DNA from: Pseudomonas eutrophicaquae
GTDB taxonomy: Bacteria > Pseudomonadota > Gammaproteobacteria > Pseudomonadales > Pseudomonadaceae
Direction: 5' to 3'
DNA length: 37,918 nucleotides
Assembly: GCF_023544715.1 (NCBI RefSeq)
Contig: NZ_JAMJEZ010000022.1
Coordinates: 1-37,918, forward strand
A program made the translations under genes and the position numbers. The notes under the pieces were generated by a model. The model searched no databases. It had not been told where the DNA came from and was given only the letters and a program-made list of their open reading frames with translations. Numbering within the stretch: position 1 is the stretch's first letter; every line of letters starts with the position of its first letter. Positions 18,339 through 26,402 of the stretch are shown here, in pieces.

Positions 18339-18876
18339 GCTGCACCTCCGGGAACGGCAGGCGACCGCTCAGGCGATAGGCAAAGACGATCACATCGGCC
18401 AGCGCCTGCAGGATCAGGCTGACCAGCAGCACCAGGATGATGCTCTTCTGCAGGTAGACGTAAGGCAGGCCGCCCGCATCGCTGGAGCCTTCCAGCGTGG
18501 ACCAGGAGGCGCTGACATATCCCCAGCTGTTCCAGGCCAGGAACAGGCACACCGGCAGCAGCAGGAACAGGTGACCAAGCAGGTCGGTCAGCGCCTGGGC
18601 GCGCGGCGAGCGCTTCTGGTAGAAGATGTCCACCCGCACATGGCCGCCGCGCTGCAGGGTCCATGCCGCGGCGCCCATGAACACCAGGGCGTGGGCGTAG
18701 ATCACCGCTTCCTGCAGGGCGATGGCGCCGATGCCAAAGCCGTAGCGCAGCACCACCACCACGGTGGTGCCGAGCACCAGGAACAGGGTCAGCCAGGCGC
18801 AGGCGCGCCCCAGCCGGTCGTTGACGGCCTGCAGGGCGCGGGCGAGCGCCAGCAGGGGAGGGGATGTGCTCGACAT
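18331..18876 (-). CDS. dctQ: TRAP transporter small permease (DctQ)
   Basis: The small four-helix membrane subunit of the same TRAP transporter, 181 residues. Hydrophobic segments lie around residues 25-45, 60-75, 105-125 and 145-165. GGHVRVDIFYQKRSPRAQ between the second and third is the DctQ-family signature. The start at 18876 (MSSTSPPLLALAR) has AAGGA eight bases upstream, which beats the ATG 60 bases earlier. dctQ and dctM overlap by eight bases and form a two-gene operon. The matching solute receptor is on the other strand, 181 bases away. Confidence 0.92.
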   Translation of the reverse strand: MSSTSPPLLALARALQAVNDRLGRACAWLTLFLVLGTTVVVVLRYGFGIGAIALQEAVIYAHALVFMGAAAWTLQRGGHVRVDIFYQKRSPRAQALTDLLGHLFLLLPVCLFLAWNSWGYVSASWSTLEGSSDAGGLPYVYLQKSIILVLLVSLILQALADVIVFAYRLSGRLPFPEVQHG

Positions 18877-19057
18877 GGGGCGGTTCCTTGTAAGGGGAGG
18901 TGGGGCGATTCTCGCAATGCCCGGCAGTGGCGGCAATCAATGCCGGCGACGAGTGGTTGCGAGCATGGCTATGCTGGTGCATCAGGTATAGCCTGTAAGC
19001 GCTGTCCCGCCTGCCGTTCCGTGGCCGGGCGGGCCCGAGAATAACAAGGAGCTGCTC

Positions 19058-20152
19058 ATGAAACGTCGTGACATTCTCGCTGCTGCCGGTGTCGGCCTGG
19101 CAGCCACCGCCCTGGCCGGTTGCCAGCAGGAAAGCGCCCCGGCGGCCGCCGCAGAGGCGCCGCAGCAGACCTTCACCTGGAAGATGGTCACCTCCTGGCC
19201 GAAGAACTTCCCGGGGGTGGGGGTGGGTGCCGAGCGCTTTGCCCGTCTGGTCAACGAGATGAGCGGTGGCCGCCTGCAGGTGAAGGTCTACGCCGCCGGC
19301 GAGCTGGTGCCGGCGCTGGAAGTGTTCGATGCCGTCTCGCGCGGTACTGCAGAACTCGGCCACAGCGCCCCCTACTACTGGAAGGGCAAGGTGCCGGCGG
19401 CGCAGTTCTTCTGCGCGCTGCCGTTTGGCCCCAACGCCCAGGAAATGAACGCCTGGCTGCATTACGGCGGCGGCATGGCGCTGTGGGAGGAGGTCTACAA
19501 GCCGTTCGGCGTGGTGCCGTTCGCCTGTGGCGCCACCGGGGTACAGACCGCCGGCTGGTTCAACAAGGAAATCAACAGCATCGATGACTTCAAGGGCCTG
19601 AAGATGCGCACCCCGGGCCTGGGTGGCGAGGTGCTGACTCGCATGGGCGGTACGGTGGTCAACCTGCCGGCCGGCGAGATCTTCACCGCGCTGCAGACCG
19701 GTGCCATCGATGCCACCGAGTGGATCGGCCCGTACAACGACCTGGCGCTCGGCCTGCACAAGGTCGCCAAGTACTACTACACCCCGGGCTGGCAGGAGCC
19801 GAACGTGACCTTCGAGCTGACCGTCAACGAGGCGGCCTGGAACAGCCTGCCGGCGGATCTGCAGGCCATCGTCCGCGCCGCGGCGCGGGACGTGAACGGC
19901 GATGTGCTCGACGATTACAACGCCCGCAACATGGAGGCGATGGAGAAAATTCGCGCCGAGGGCGTCGAGGTGCGGCGTCTGCCGGAGCCGGTGCTGGAGC
20001 GCCTGCGCGAGGTGGCGTCCCAGGCGGTTGAGGATTCGGCCGCGGCGGATCCGGTGGCCGGCAAGGTCTGGGCGGCGCAAAAGGCTTATCTCAAGCGCCT
20101 GCGCGATTACGCCGAGGACAACGAGAAGCTGATCTACAACATCCGCGGCTGA
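19058..20152 (+). CDS. TRAP transporter solute receptor, TakP/FcbT1-like lipoprotein
   Basis: This 364-residue protein is the periplasmic receptor for the adjacent dctQM. The N-terminus MKRRDILAAAG has a twin-arginine pair, and LAGC at residues 19-22 is a lipobox, so it is probably a Tat- or Sec-exported lipoprotein anchored to the membrane. The mature part starts with FTWKMVTSWPKNFPGVGVGAE (given in part), as in TakP-type receptors that bind 2-oxo acids. Other family segments are KGLKMRTPGLGGEVLTRMGG and ATEWIGPYNDLALGLHK; the Arg in KMRTPG is the usual carboxylate-binding residue. AAGGAG precedes the ATG. A 2-oxo-acid or other carboxylate substrate is an inference. Confidence 0.92.
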   Translation: MKRRDILAAAGVGLAATALAGCQQESAPAAAAEAPQQTFTWKMVTSWPKNFPGVGVGAERFARLVNEMSGGRLQVKVYAAGELVPALEVFDAVSRGTAELGHSAPYYWKGKVPAAQFFCALPFGPNAQEMNAWLHYGGGMALWEEVYKPFGVVPFACGATGVQTAGWFNKEINSIDDFKGLKMRTPGLGGEVLTRMGGTVVNLPAGEIFTALQTGAIDATEWIGPYNDLALGLHKVAKYYYTPGWQEPNVTFELTVNEAAWNSLPADLQAIVRAAARDVNGDVLDDYNARNMEAMEKIRAEGVEVRRLPEPVLERLREVASQAVEDSAAADPVAGKVWAAQKAYLKRLRDYAEDNEKLIYNIRG

Positions 20153-20170
20153 TCGCCGGACGGATCACGC

Positions 20171-20206
20171 AACGACAACGCCAGCCCGCAGGCTGGCGTT
20201 GTCGTT
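20171..20206. terminator. Perfect 16-bp-stem terminator after the TRAP receptor
   Basis: AACGACAACGCCAGCC (20171-20186) pairs without mismatch with GGCTGGCGTTGTCGTT (20191-20206) across a CGCA tetraloop. It lies between the receptor gene and the convergent BOF gene (stop at 20229) and is the most stable hairpin seen in the window. The ends AAC/GTT give little T-run, but stem length makes it a convincing bidirectional terminator. Confidence 0.85.
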
Positions 20207-20228
20207 TCAGGGCGCGTGGGGCGGGCGA

Positions 20229-20621
20229 TCAGGGCAGCAGCTCGACGCGGTCTACATCGATGCTACGGCTGGTCAGGTCGCGATCCACTTCACCGTAGAG
20301 GCGCACGCGGCTGTTCTGGTCGATCGGCTGGGCGGGCATGTCCTCGTGGTCGATCTCGACCTCGATGGTGCCGCTGTCATCGGCGAACTCGTAGTGCTCG
20401 CCGCGGATCTGGCGCAGCAGGCGGCCTTCCAGCACCACCGGGGTGTCATCGGCAGCTTCCAGGGCGGCGGCTACGCGGTTGGCCTGAACGGCGCCGGGGC
20501 CGGTGTAGCCACTGACAGCCGCAGCGCTCGGGGTTGCGCCAGGGCCGGTGTAGCCGGCGGCCAGGGCGGCGGTGGAAAACAGCGGGGCGATCAGCAGGGC
20601 CAGCAGGGTACGGTTTTTCAT
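20229..20621 (-). CDS. BOF/YgiW-type (NirD/YgiW/YdeI family) periplasmic protein
   Basis: The 130-residue protein has a signal peptide (MKNRTLLALLIAPLFSTAALA, cleavage near 22) followed by a bacterial OB-fold domain. That domain shows VVLEGRLLRQIRGEHYEFAD, GTIEVEIDHEDM and RVRLYGEVDRDLTSRSIDVDRVEL, typical of the BOF family linked to envelope stress tolerance in enterics. Between signal peptide and OB fold the segment GYTGPGA appears twice (about residues 23-29 and 38-44), giving a small tandem repeat that includes the GYTGPG motif often seen in this family. The start at 20621 is set by the signal peptide. A ligand is not known for this protein. Confidence 0.88.
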   Translation of the reverse strand: MKNRTLLALLIAPLFSTAALAAGYTGPGATPSAAAVSGYTGPGAVQANRVAAALEAADDTPVVLEGRLLRQIRGEHYEFADDSGTIEVEIDHEDMPAQPIDQNSRVRLYGEVDRDLTSRSIDVDRVELLP

Positions 20622-20682
20622 GGTCGGGTACCTGTATCGGGTGGGTGTGGAGACAGCGTAGGGGCTTTCGCTGAAACCGGGC

Positions 20683-21096
20683 TTAATCGCGTAGGCCGTT
20701 GAGCGGTGGCAGGGGACGGGTGCGGCCGCTGCCATCGATGGCGACGAACACGAACACCGCCTCGGTGACCTTGCGCTGCTCGCGCGAGAGCGGATCATCG
20801 CTCCACACCTCGATCAGCAGGCGCAGCGAACTGCGGCCCCGATCGAGCACCTGGGTATGGAAGGACAGCTGCGAGCCGACCGCCACCGGGATCATGAAGG
20901 TCATGCGGTCGATGGCCACGGTCGCTACCCGGCCCGCCGCCAGACGGCTGGCGGTGGCGGTACCGGCCTGGTCCATCTGCTCGACCAGCCAGCCGCCGTA
21001 GATGTCGCCAAAGCCGTTGGTGTCGCGGGGCAGGGCGGTGACCTGGCGGGCCAGCTCGCCTTGCGGGAGGGGGTGATCCTGTTCGAAATCGCTCAT
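20683..21096 (-). CDS. Acyl-CoA thioesterase, hotdog fold (YciA-like)
   Basis: The 137-residue protein is a cytoplasmic hotdog-fold thioesterase that would hydrolyse acyl-Co[20 protein letters not shown] holds the catalytic Asp region and the substrate-contact Gly pair of the YciA/BACH group, and [18 protein letters not shown] follows as in the family. The start at 21096 ([12 protein letters not shown]) is preferred to a longer form because it aligns with the family and avoids running through the pstS control region. It is divergent from pstS. Length and motifs fit YciA; the natural substrate is not known. Confidence 0.9.
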   Translation of the reverse strand: MSDFEQDHPLPQGELARQVTALPRDTNGFGDIYGGWLVEQMDQAGTATASRLAAGRVATVAIDRMTFMIPVAVGSQLSFHTQVLDRGRSSLRLLIEVWSDDPLSREQRKVTEAVFVFVAIDGSGRTRPLPPLNGLRD

Positions 21097-21170
21097 GGAT
21101 GCGGCTCGGAGGGGCTGCAGGCGGCGCAGCGGACCGCTGCAGTATACCCAGCCACGCCGTGGGGCGCGGG

Positions 21171-21204
21171 CCGTCATGCAACTGTCACACTGTCTTCATA
21201 GAGT
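21171..21204 (+). promoter_or_regulatory. Pho box and -10 element of pstS
   Basis: CCGTCAT (21171-21177) and CTGTCAC (21182-21188) form a Pho box of two seven-base repeats separated by four bases. Ten bases later comes TAGAGT (21199-21204) as a -10 element, the classical layout where PhoB replaces the -35 box. TCTTCAT at 21193-21199 is a third, weaker repeat in the same 11-base phase. The ATG lies about 61 bases beyond the -10. Confidence 0.85.
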
Positions 21205-21265
21205 AGTCATGCGGCCTGCCGATACTGGCCCCCGAATCAAAACCTCCCCTCTTCAGGAGCAAGGC

Positions 21266-22234
21266 ATGAAACTCAAGCATCTGATGGCCGCCATGGGCGT
21301 CGTCGCGGCCGGCGTGGCCACCAGCAGCGCGGTCGCTGCCGTTGATCCGGCCCTGCCGGCCTACCAGAAGACCACCGGTGTCTCCGGCACCCTGTCCAGC
21401 ATCGGTTCCGACTCGCTGGCCAACTTGATGACCCTGTGGGCCGAGACCTACAAGAAGGCCTACCCGAACGTCAATATCCAGATCCAGGCCGCCGGTTCCT
21501 CCACCGCGCCGCCCGCGCTCTCTGAAGGCACCGCCAACCTCGGCCCGATGAGCCGTCCGATGAAGGACAGCGAGCTGCAGGCCTTCGAAGAGAAGTACGG
21601 CTACAAGCCGACCGCCGTACCGGTGGCCATCGATGCCCTGGCGGTGTTCGTGCACAAGGACAACCCGATCAAGTCGCTGTCCATCGAGCAGGTCGATGCG
21701 ATCTTCTCCAGCACCCGCCTGTGCGGTGGCGAGAAAGACATCAAGACCTGGGGCGAGCTGGGTCTGACCGGCGAGTGGGCGGCCAAGCCGATCCAGCTGT
21801 TCGGCCGCAACTCGGTATCCGGCACCTACGGCTACTTCAAGGAAGAAGCCCTGTGCAAGGGTGACTTCAAGGCCAACGTCAACGAGCAGCCGGGTTCGGC
21901 CTCGGTGGTGCAGTCGATCTCCAGCACCCTGAACGCCATCGGCTACTCAGGCATCGGCTACAAGACCTCCAGCGTGCGCGCCGTGCCGCTGTCCAAGAAG
22001 GATGGTGAGGCTTTCGAGGCTAACGAAGCCAACGCCCTGGCCGGTAAATTCCCGCTGGCCCGTTACTTCTACGTCTACGTGAACAAGGCGCCGAACAAGC
22101 CGCTGGCCCCGCTGGAAGCCGAGTTCATCAAGCTGATGCTCTCCAAGGAAGGTCAGGAAGTGGTCATGAAGGACGGCTACATCCCGATGCCGGCCAAGAC
22201 CGCCGAGAAAGTCCTCAAGGATCTGGGCCTGTAA
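21266..22234 (+). CDS. pstS: Phosphate ABC transporter substrate-binding protein
   Basis: PstS binds inorganic phosphate in the periplasm and delivers it to PstCA. The 322-residue protein starts [18 protein letters not shown], with signal cleavage after AVAA near residue 25. The phosphate-binding loops are visible: [35 protein letters not shown] (given in part) and [18 protein letters not shown] precedes ATG 21266. It belongs to the PstS-type proteins of Pseudomonas and relatives rather than the E. coli type. A 136-base gap with a strong hairpin and a second Pho box separates it from pstC, so pstS is probably the most abundant product of the cluster. Confidence 0.96.
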   Translation: MKLKHLMAAMGVVAAGVATSSAVAAVDPALPAYQKTTGVSGTLSSIGSDSLANLMTLWAETYKKAYPNVNIQIQAAGSSTAPPALSEGTANLGPMSRPMKDSELQAFEEKYGYKPTAVPVAIDALAVFVHKDNPIKSLSIEQVDAIFSSTRLCGGEKDIKTWGELGLTGEWAAKPIQLFGRNSVSGTYGYFKEEALCKGDFKANVNEQPGSASVVQSISSTLNAIGYSGIGYKTSSVRAVPLSKKDGEAFEANEANALAGKFPLARYFYVYVNKAPNKPLAPLEAEFIKLMLSKEGQEVVMKDGYIPMPAKTAEKVLKDLGL

Positions 22235-22283
22235 GGCTCACCCCGGCAAGGATGCCACGGGCCACCTGGCCCACCCTTTTCGT

Positions 22284-22318
22284 GCAAGGCCCGCTCCGCC
22301 TGTCGGGGCGGGCCTTGC
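22284..22318 (+). terminator. Hairpin between pstS and pstC
   Basis: GCAAGGCCCGC (22284-22294) pairs perfectly with GCGGGCCTTGC (22308-22318) across a 13-base loop. It ends 12 bases before the pstC Pho box. This placement separates a high-level pstS message from a pstCAB-phoU message with its own promoter; whether some transcription reads through is unknown. Confidence 0.7.
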
Positions 22319-22330
22319 CATGTCTGAACG

Positions 22331-22364
22331 CTGTCATCTTTGTGTCACACGACCCCGCTAGGGT
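22331..22364 (+). promoter_or_regulatory. Pho box and -10 element of pstC
   Basis: CTGTCAT (22331-22337), four bases, then GTGTCAC (22342-22348) is a near-consensus Pho box. Exactly ten bases later lies TAGGGT (22359-22364), matching the layout and -10 form (TAGRGT) at pstS. A weaker upstream repeat ATGTCTG (22320-22326) keeps the 11-base phase. Transcription would then start near the first pstC ATG at 22371. Confidence 0.8.
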
Positions 22365-22370
22365 GAGCGT

Positions 22371-24656
22371 ATGAATGACCTGGCCCCGCACATCATGACT
22401 TCATCGACCTCTCCGCAGCCCCTGGACTTCAACACCCCCACCCTGCAGCGCAAGCGCCGTCTGCGCGCGCTGCGCGACCGGATGGCCAACTGGTATGTGT
22501 CGATCGGTGGCCTGGCGGTGCTGGGGGCCATTACCCTGATCTTCTTCTACCTCGCCTATGTGGTGTTGCCGCTGTTTGGCGGCGCGAGCCTTGAGGCGCG
22601 CAGCGCCCAGCAGCCATCCTGGCTGGCTGGACAGGCCGCGCCGCTGCTGCTGGCCATCGAGGAGCAGAACCAGGTCGCGATGCGCCTGGATGCCGCCGGC
22701 AGTGTGCAGTTCTTTGCCCTCAAGAGCGGCGAGGCGCTGGCGCGTGTCGCGCTGCCGCTGCCTGAGGGTGTGCGCATCGTCTCCTCACGGGAAGACCAGC
22801 CGGGCAGCCGGCGAGTGGCGCTCGGGCTCTCCGACGGGCGACTGCTGGTGATCCAGCACAACTACCGCGTTACCTACCCGGACAACGTCAAGACCATCAC
22901 CCCGGAGATTCTCTATCCGTTCGGTGAGACGCCGATCCGTCTTGATGCGCAAGGCCGCGCCCTGGACAAGGTGGCGATGAACCTCAACGGCTCGACCCTG
23001 CTGCTGGCCGCCTCGACCGGCAGCGAGCTGCACCTGCTGAGCCTTGAGCGCAACGAAAACCTGTTCACCGGCGAGGTGAGCCTCGACGAGCAGCGCATTG
23101 CGCTGCCGCAGATTGCCGATCCGATCCGCGCGCTGGCCATCGACCCGCGCCATCTGTGGCTGTATGTGTTCAACGGCCGCGCCACGGCGGACGTGTTTGA
23201 TCTGCGCAGCAAGACCCTCAACGGCCGCTACAACCTGGCCCGCGATGCCGACACCACCATCACCAAGGCCAGCCCGCTGCTCGGTGGCCTGTCGCTGCTG
23301 ATCGGTGACTCCAAGGGTGGGCTGGCCCAGTGGTTCATGGTCCGCGATGCCGATGGCAAGGCGGCCCTGACCCGGATCCGTGACTTCCAGCTCGGTAACA
23401 GCGCCATCGTGCAGATCCTCCCCGAGGAGCGGCGCAAGGGCTTCGTGGCCCTGGATGCCGAGGGCAATCTGGGCCTCTTCCACAGCACCGCGCACCGCAC
23501 CCTGCTGATTGAGAAGGTCGCAGACGGCGCGGTGAGCGCCGCCCTGTCGCCACGCGCCACCCGCGTGCTGATCGAGGAAGACGGTCGCCTGCAGCGTCTG
23601 GTAGTCGATAACCCGCACCCGGAAGTGTCCTGGAGCGCGCTGTGGGGCAAGGTCTGGTACGAGAGCTACAGCGAGCCGGATTACGTCTGGCAGTCCACCT
23701 CGGCCAACACCGATTTCGAACCCAAGCTGAGCCTCGCGCCGCTGGCCTTCGGTACCCTCAAGGCAGCCTTCTACGCCATGCTGCTGGCCGCCCCGCTGGC
23801 GATCTGCGCGGCGATCTACACCGCCTACTTCATGGCCCCGGCGCTGCGCCGCAAGGTCAAGCCGGTGATCGAGCTGATGGAGGCGCTGCCCACGGTGATC
23901 CTCGGCTTCTTTGCTGGCCTGTTCCTTGCGCCGTACCTGGAAGGGCACCTGCCGGGGATCTTCAGCCTGCTGCTGCTCACCCCGATCGGCATCGTGCTGG
24001 CGGCCTGGGGCTGGAGCCGTCTGCCGGAGAGCATCCGCCTGCGGGTGCCGGACGGCTGGGAAGCGGCGCTGCTGATCCCGGTGATTCTGGTGGTCGGTGC
24101 CTTCTCGCTGAGCATCAGCGGCCATCTGGAAAACGCCTTCTTCGGTGGTGACATGCGCCTGTGGCTGTCCAACGATCTGGGCATCCCCTTCGACCAGCGC
24201 AACGCCCTGGTGGTTGGTCTGGCGATGGGCTTTGCGGTGATTCCGGGCATCTACTCGATTGCCGAGGATGCGGTGTTCAGCGTGCCCAAGAGCCTGACCT
24301 ACGGCTCGCTGGCGCTGGGCGCCACTCCCTGGCAGACCCTGACCCGCGTGGTGATTCTCACCGCCAGCCCCGGCATCTTCTCCGCCCTGATGATTGGCCT
24401 CGGCCGTGCGGTGGGCGAGACGATGATCGTACTGATGGCCACCGGCAACACGCCGATCATGGAGATGAACCTGTTCGAGGGCCTGCGCACCCTGGCCGCC
24501 AACGTGGCGGTGGAGATGCCCGAGTCCGAGGTCGGTGGCACCCACTACCGCGTGCTGTTCCTCGCCGCGATGGTGCTGCTGCTGTTCACCTTCGTGATGA
24601 ACACCGCCGCGGAGCTGATCCGCACCCGCCTGCGCAAGAAATACGCATCGCTCTGA
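22371..24656 (+). CDS. pstC: Phosphate ABC transporter permease PstC, long form
   Basis: PstC is one of two permease subunits for phosphate uptake. At 761 residues it is more than twice the E. coli size. A basic N-terminus is followed by the first membrane helix (about 44-68). Then comes a soluble region of about 390 residues (69-460) before the conserved permease core, whose second helix starts near 465. The inserted part has repeated short beta-rich stretches (for example RIVSSREDQPGSRRVALGLSDGRLLVI), suggesting a beta-propeller-like fold in the periplasm. The core holds ELMEALPTVILGFFAGLFLAPYL (in part) and the ATPase-contact loop YGSLALGATPWQTLTRVVI. A start at 22371 leaves almost no leader; ATG 22395 (residue 9) is an alternative. 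Confidence 0.93.
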   Translation: MNDLAPHIMTSSTSPQPLDFNTPTLQRKRRLRALRDRMANWYVSIGGLAVLGAITLIFFYLAYVVLPLFGGASLEARSAQQPSWLAGQAAPLLLAIEEQNQVAMRLDAAGSVQFFALKSGEALARVALPLPEGVRIVSSREDQPGSRRVALGLSDGRLLVIQHNYRVTYPDNVKTITPEILYPFGETPIRLDAQGRALDKVAMNLNGSTLLLAASTGSELHLLSLERNENLFTGEVSLDEQRIALPQIADPIRALAIDPRHLWLYVFNGRATADVFDLRSKTLNGRYNLARDADTTITKASPLLGGLSLLIGDSKGGLAQWFMVRDADGKAALTRIRDFQLGNSAIVQILPEERRKGFVALDAEGNLGLFHSTAHRTLLIEKVADGAVSAALSPRATRVLIEEDGRLQRLVVDNPHPEVSWSALWGKVWYESYSEPDYVWQSTSANTDFEPKLSLAPLAFGTLKAAFYAMLLAAPLAICAAIYTAYFMAPALRRKVKPVIELMEALPTVILGFFAGLFLAPYLEGHLPGIFSLLLLTPIGIVLAAWGWSRLPESIRLRVPDGWEAALLIPVILVVGAFSLSISGHLENAFFGGDMRLWLSNDLGIPFDQRNALVVGLAMGFAVIPGIYSIAEDAVFSVPKSLTYGSLALGATPWQTLTRVVILTASPGIFSALMIGLGRAVGETMIVLMATGNTPIMEMNLFEGLRTLAANVAVEMPESEVGGTHYRVLFLAAMVLLLFTFVMNTAAELIRTRLRKKYASL

Positions 24657-24671
24657 GGCCTTCAAAGGTAG

Positions 24672-26348
24672 ATGTCCGTGAAACAGCAATCCCTGAAAAC
24701 CTGGTTCAAGAGCGGTGCGCCGTGGGTCTGGCTGAATGCCGGCGCGGTGGCCATCGCGGTGATCATGACCCTGGGCCTTCTGGCGGTGATCGCCACCCGC
24801 GGCCTCGGCCACTTCTGGCCGGCGGATGTGATCGAAGCCGAATACCGCATCCCCGGTCAGGAAGCACGCCTGATGGCCGGTGAGGTGGTGCAGCGCGAGG
24901 AAGTGCCGCGTGCGCGTCTGGCCGCCAGCGGCCTGCCGGTGGCGAGCGAGGGCGGTGAGTTCATGACCCGTCAGCTGCTCAAGGTCGGTAACCGCGAGGT
25001 GTTCGGCGCCGACTTCACCTGGGTGGTCGGCGAGTGGCTGCACGCAACGCGCACCCCGGCCGAGCTGCTGGTGCTGGAGCGCCGCGAGTGGGGCAACTTC
25101 TATGGCTACCTGCTGGGCGTCAGCGAAGCCGGTCGTCCGGTGGCAGAGGGTGAGGCGGCTTTCGCCGAGCTGCAGCGCCGCCTTGCGCGCAGCGAAGACC
25201 TGCACCGCACACTGGTGCGTCTGGAGAAGGTCGATATTGGCCGCATCAACCACGGTCTTGAGCGTCTGCGCCTGAAGACCCGCCAGCTGGAGCTGGCCGG
25301 TCGTCTGGATGCCGCCGCCCAGGCGGATCTGGATGCCGAGCGCGCTCAGTGGGATGCCGAGTACCGCGCCCTGGAAGCGCAGCTGATCGAGCTGCAGCAG
25401 CAGCTGGCCCGCGACAGCATCCGCGTGCGCACCGCCGATGGCCGCGAGCAGGAAATCACCCTCGATAAGGTGGTGCGCGCCTACCAGCCGAACGCCATGG
25501 GCAACTTCGCCAAGCTCGGCTTCTATGCCGCCAAGCTCTGGGAGTTCGTCAGCGACGAGCCGCGTGAGGCCAATACCGAGGGCGGCGTGTTCCCGGCGAT
25601 CTTCGGTACCGTGCTGATGACCCTGATCATGGCGGTGATCGTCACCCCGTTCGGCGTGCTGGCGGCGGTCTACCTGCGCGAATACGCCCGTCAGGGGGCG
25701 CTGACCCGGGTGATCCGCATCGCGGTCAACAACCTGGCCGGTGTGCCGTCGATCGTCTACGGGGTGTTTGGTCTGGGCTTCTTCGTCTATGTGCTGGGTG
25801 GCTCGATCGATCAGCTGTTCTTCCCCGAGGCAGCGCCGGCGCCGACCTTCGGCACTCCGGGTCTTCTGTGGGCTTCGCTGACCCTGGCGATCCTCACCCT
25901 GCCGGTGGTGATCGTCTCCACCGAAGAGGGGCTGGCGCGCATCCCGCGCTCGCTGCGTGAGGGCTCGCTGGCGCTCGGCGCCACCAAGGCCGAGACGCTG
26001 TGGAAGGTGGTGCTGCCGATGGCCAGCCCCGCGATGATGACCGGCCTGATCCTCGCCGTGGCCCGCGCTGCGGGTGAAGTGGCGCCGCTGATGCTGGTCG
26101 GTGTGGTCAAGCTGGCGCCGACCCTGCCGCTCAACGGCAACTACCCCTACCTGCACCTGGACCAGAAGATCATGCACCTGGGCTTCCATATCTATGACGT
26201 CGGCTTCCAGAGCCCCAACGTCGAGGCCGCCCGCCCGCTGGTGTACGCCACCGCGCTGCTGCTGGTGCTGGTGATCGCCCTGCTGAACTTCAGTGCCGTC
26301 TACATCCGCAACCACCTGCGCGAGAAGTACAAGGCGCTGGAACACTAA
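24672..26348 (+). CDS. pstA: Phosphate ABC transporter permease PstA, long form
   Basis: PstA is the second phosphate permease subunit, here 558 residues against about 296 in E. coli. After the first membrane helix (about 19-42) comes an insertion of about 260 residues. Its second half (about 150-270) is rich in charged heptad-like sequence (RLRLKTRQLELAGRLDAAAQ and LEAQLIELQQQLARDS), predicted coiled coil. The permease core resumes near residue 304 (GVFPAIFGTVLMTLIMAVIV) and includes NNLAGVPSIVYGVFGLGFFV and the contact loop EGSLALGATKAETLWKVVLP. ATG 24672 has AAGG upstream. It follows pstC by 15 bases. With PstC's insertion it may form a shared periplasmic structure (inference). Confidence 0.93.
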   Translation: MSVKQQSLKTWFKSGAPWVWLNAGAVAIAVIMTLGLLAVIATRGLGHFWPADVIEAEYRIPGQEARLMAGEVVQREEVPRARLAASGLPVASEGGEFMTRQLLKVGNREVFGADFTWVVGEWLHATRTPAELLVLERREWGNFYGYLLGVSEAGRPVAEGEAAFAELQRRLARSEDLHRTLVRLEKVDIGRINHGLERLRLKTRQLELAGRLDAAAQADLDAERAQWDAEYRALEAQLIELQQQLARDSIRVRTADGREQEITLDKVVRAYQPNAMGNFAKLGFYAAKLWEFVSDEPREANTEGGVFPAIFGTVLMTLIMAVIVTPFGVLAAVYLREYARQGALTRVIRIAVNNLAGVPSIVYGVFGLGFFVYVLGGSIDQLFFPEAAPAPTFGTPGLLWASLTLAILTLPVVIVSTEEGLARIPRSLREGSLALGATKAETLWKVVLPMASPAMMTGLILAVARAAGEVAPLMLVGVVKLAPTLPLNGNYPYLHLDQKIMHLGFHIYDVGFQSPNVEAARPLVYATALLLVLVIALLNFSAVYIRNHLREKYKALEH

Positions 26349-26357
26349 GCCACGCTG

Positions 26358-26376
26358 CGCGGCGCCGGGCGCCGCG
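26358..26376 (+). terminator. Small GC hairpin between pstA and pstB
   Basis: CGCGGCGC (26358-26365) pairs with GCGCCGCG (26369-26376) across a three-base CGG loop, nine bases after the pstA stop and 26 bases before the pstB ATG. There is no T-run. Because pstB is expected to be co-transcribed, this is more likely a processing or stabilising stem than a terminator. Confidence 0.35.
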
Positions 26377-26402
26377 GGCCTGCCCGCATAACGGAGTGAG
26401 TC

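Noticed and set aside
18326-20080. A 584-codon minus-strand frame running through the TRAP receptor and dctQ region
   Set aside because: It crosses the divergent promoter and is antisense to the receptor gene; its end merely overlaps dctQ in another frame.
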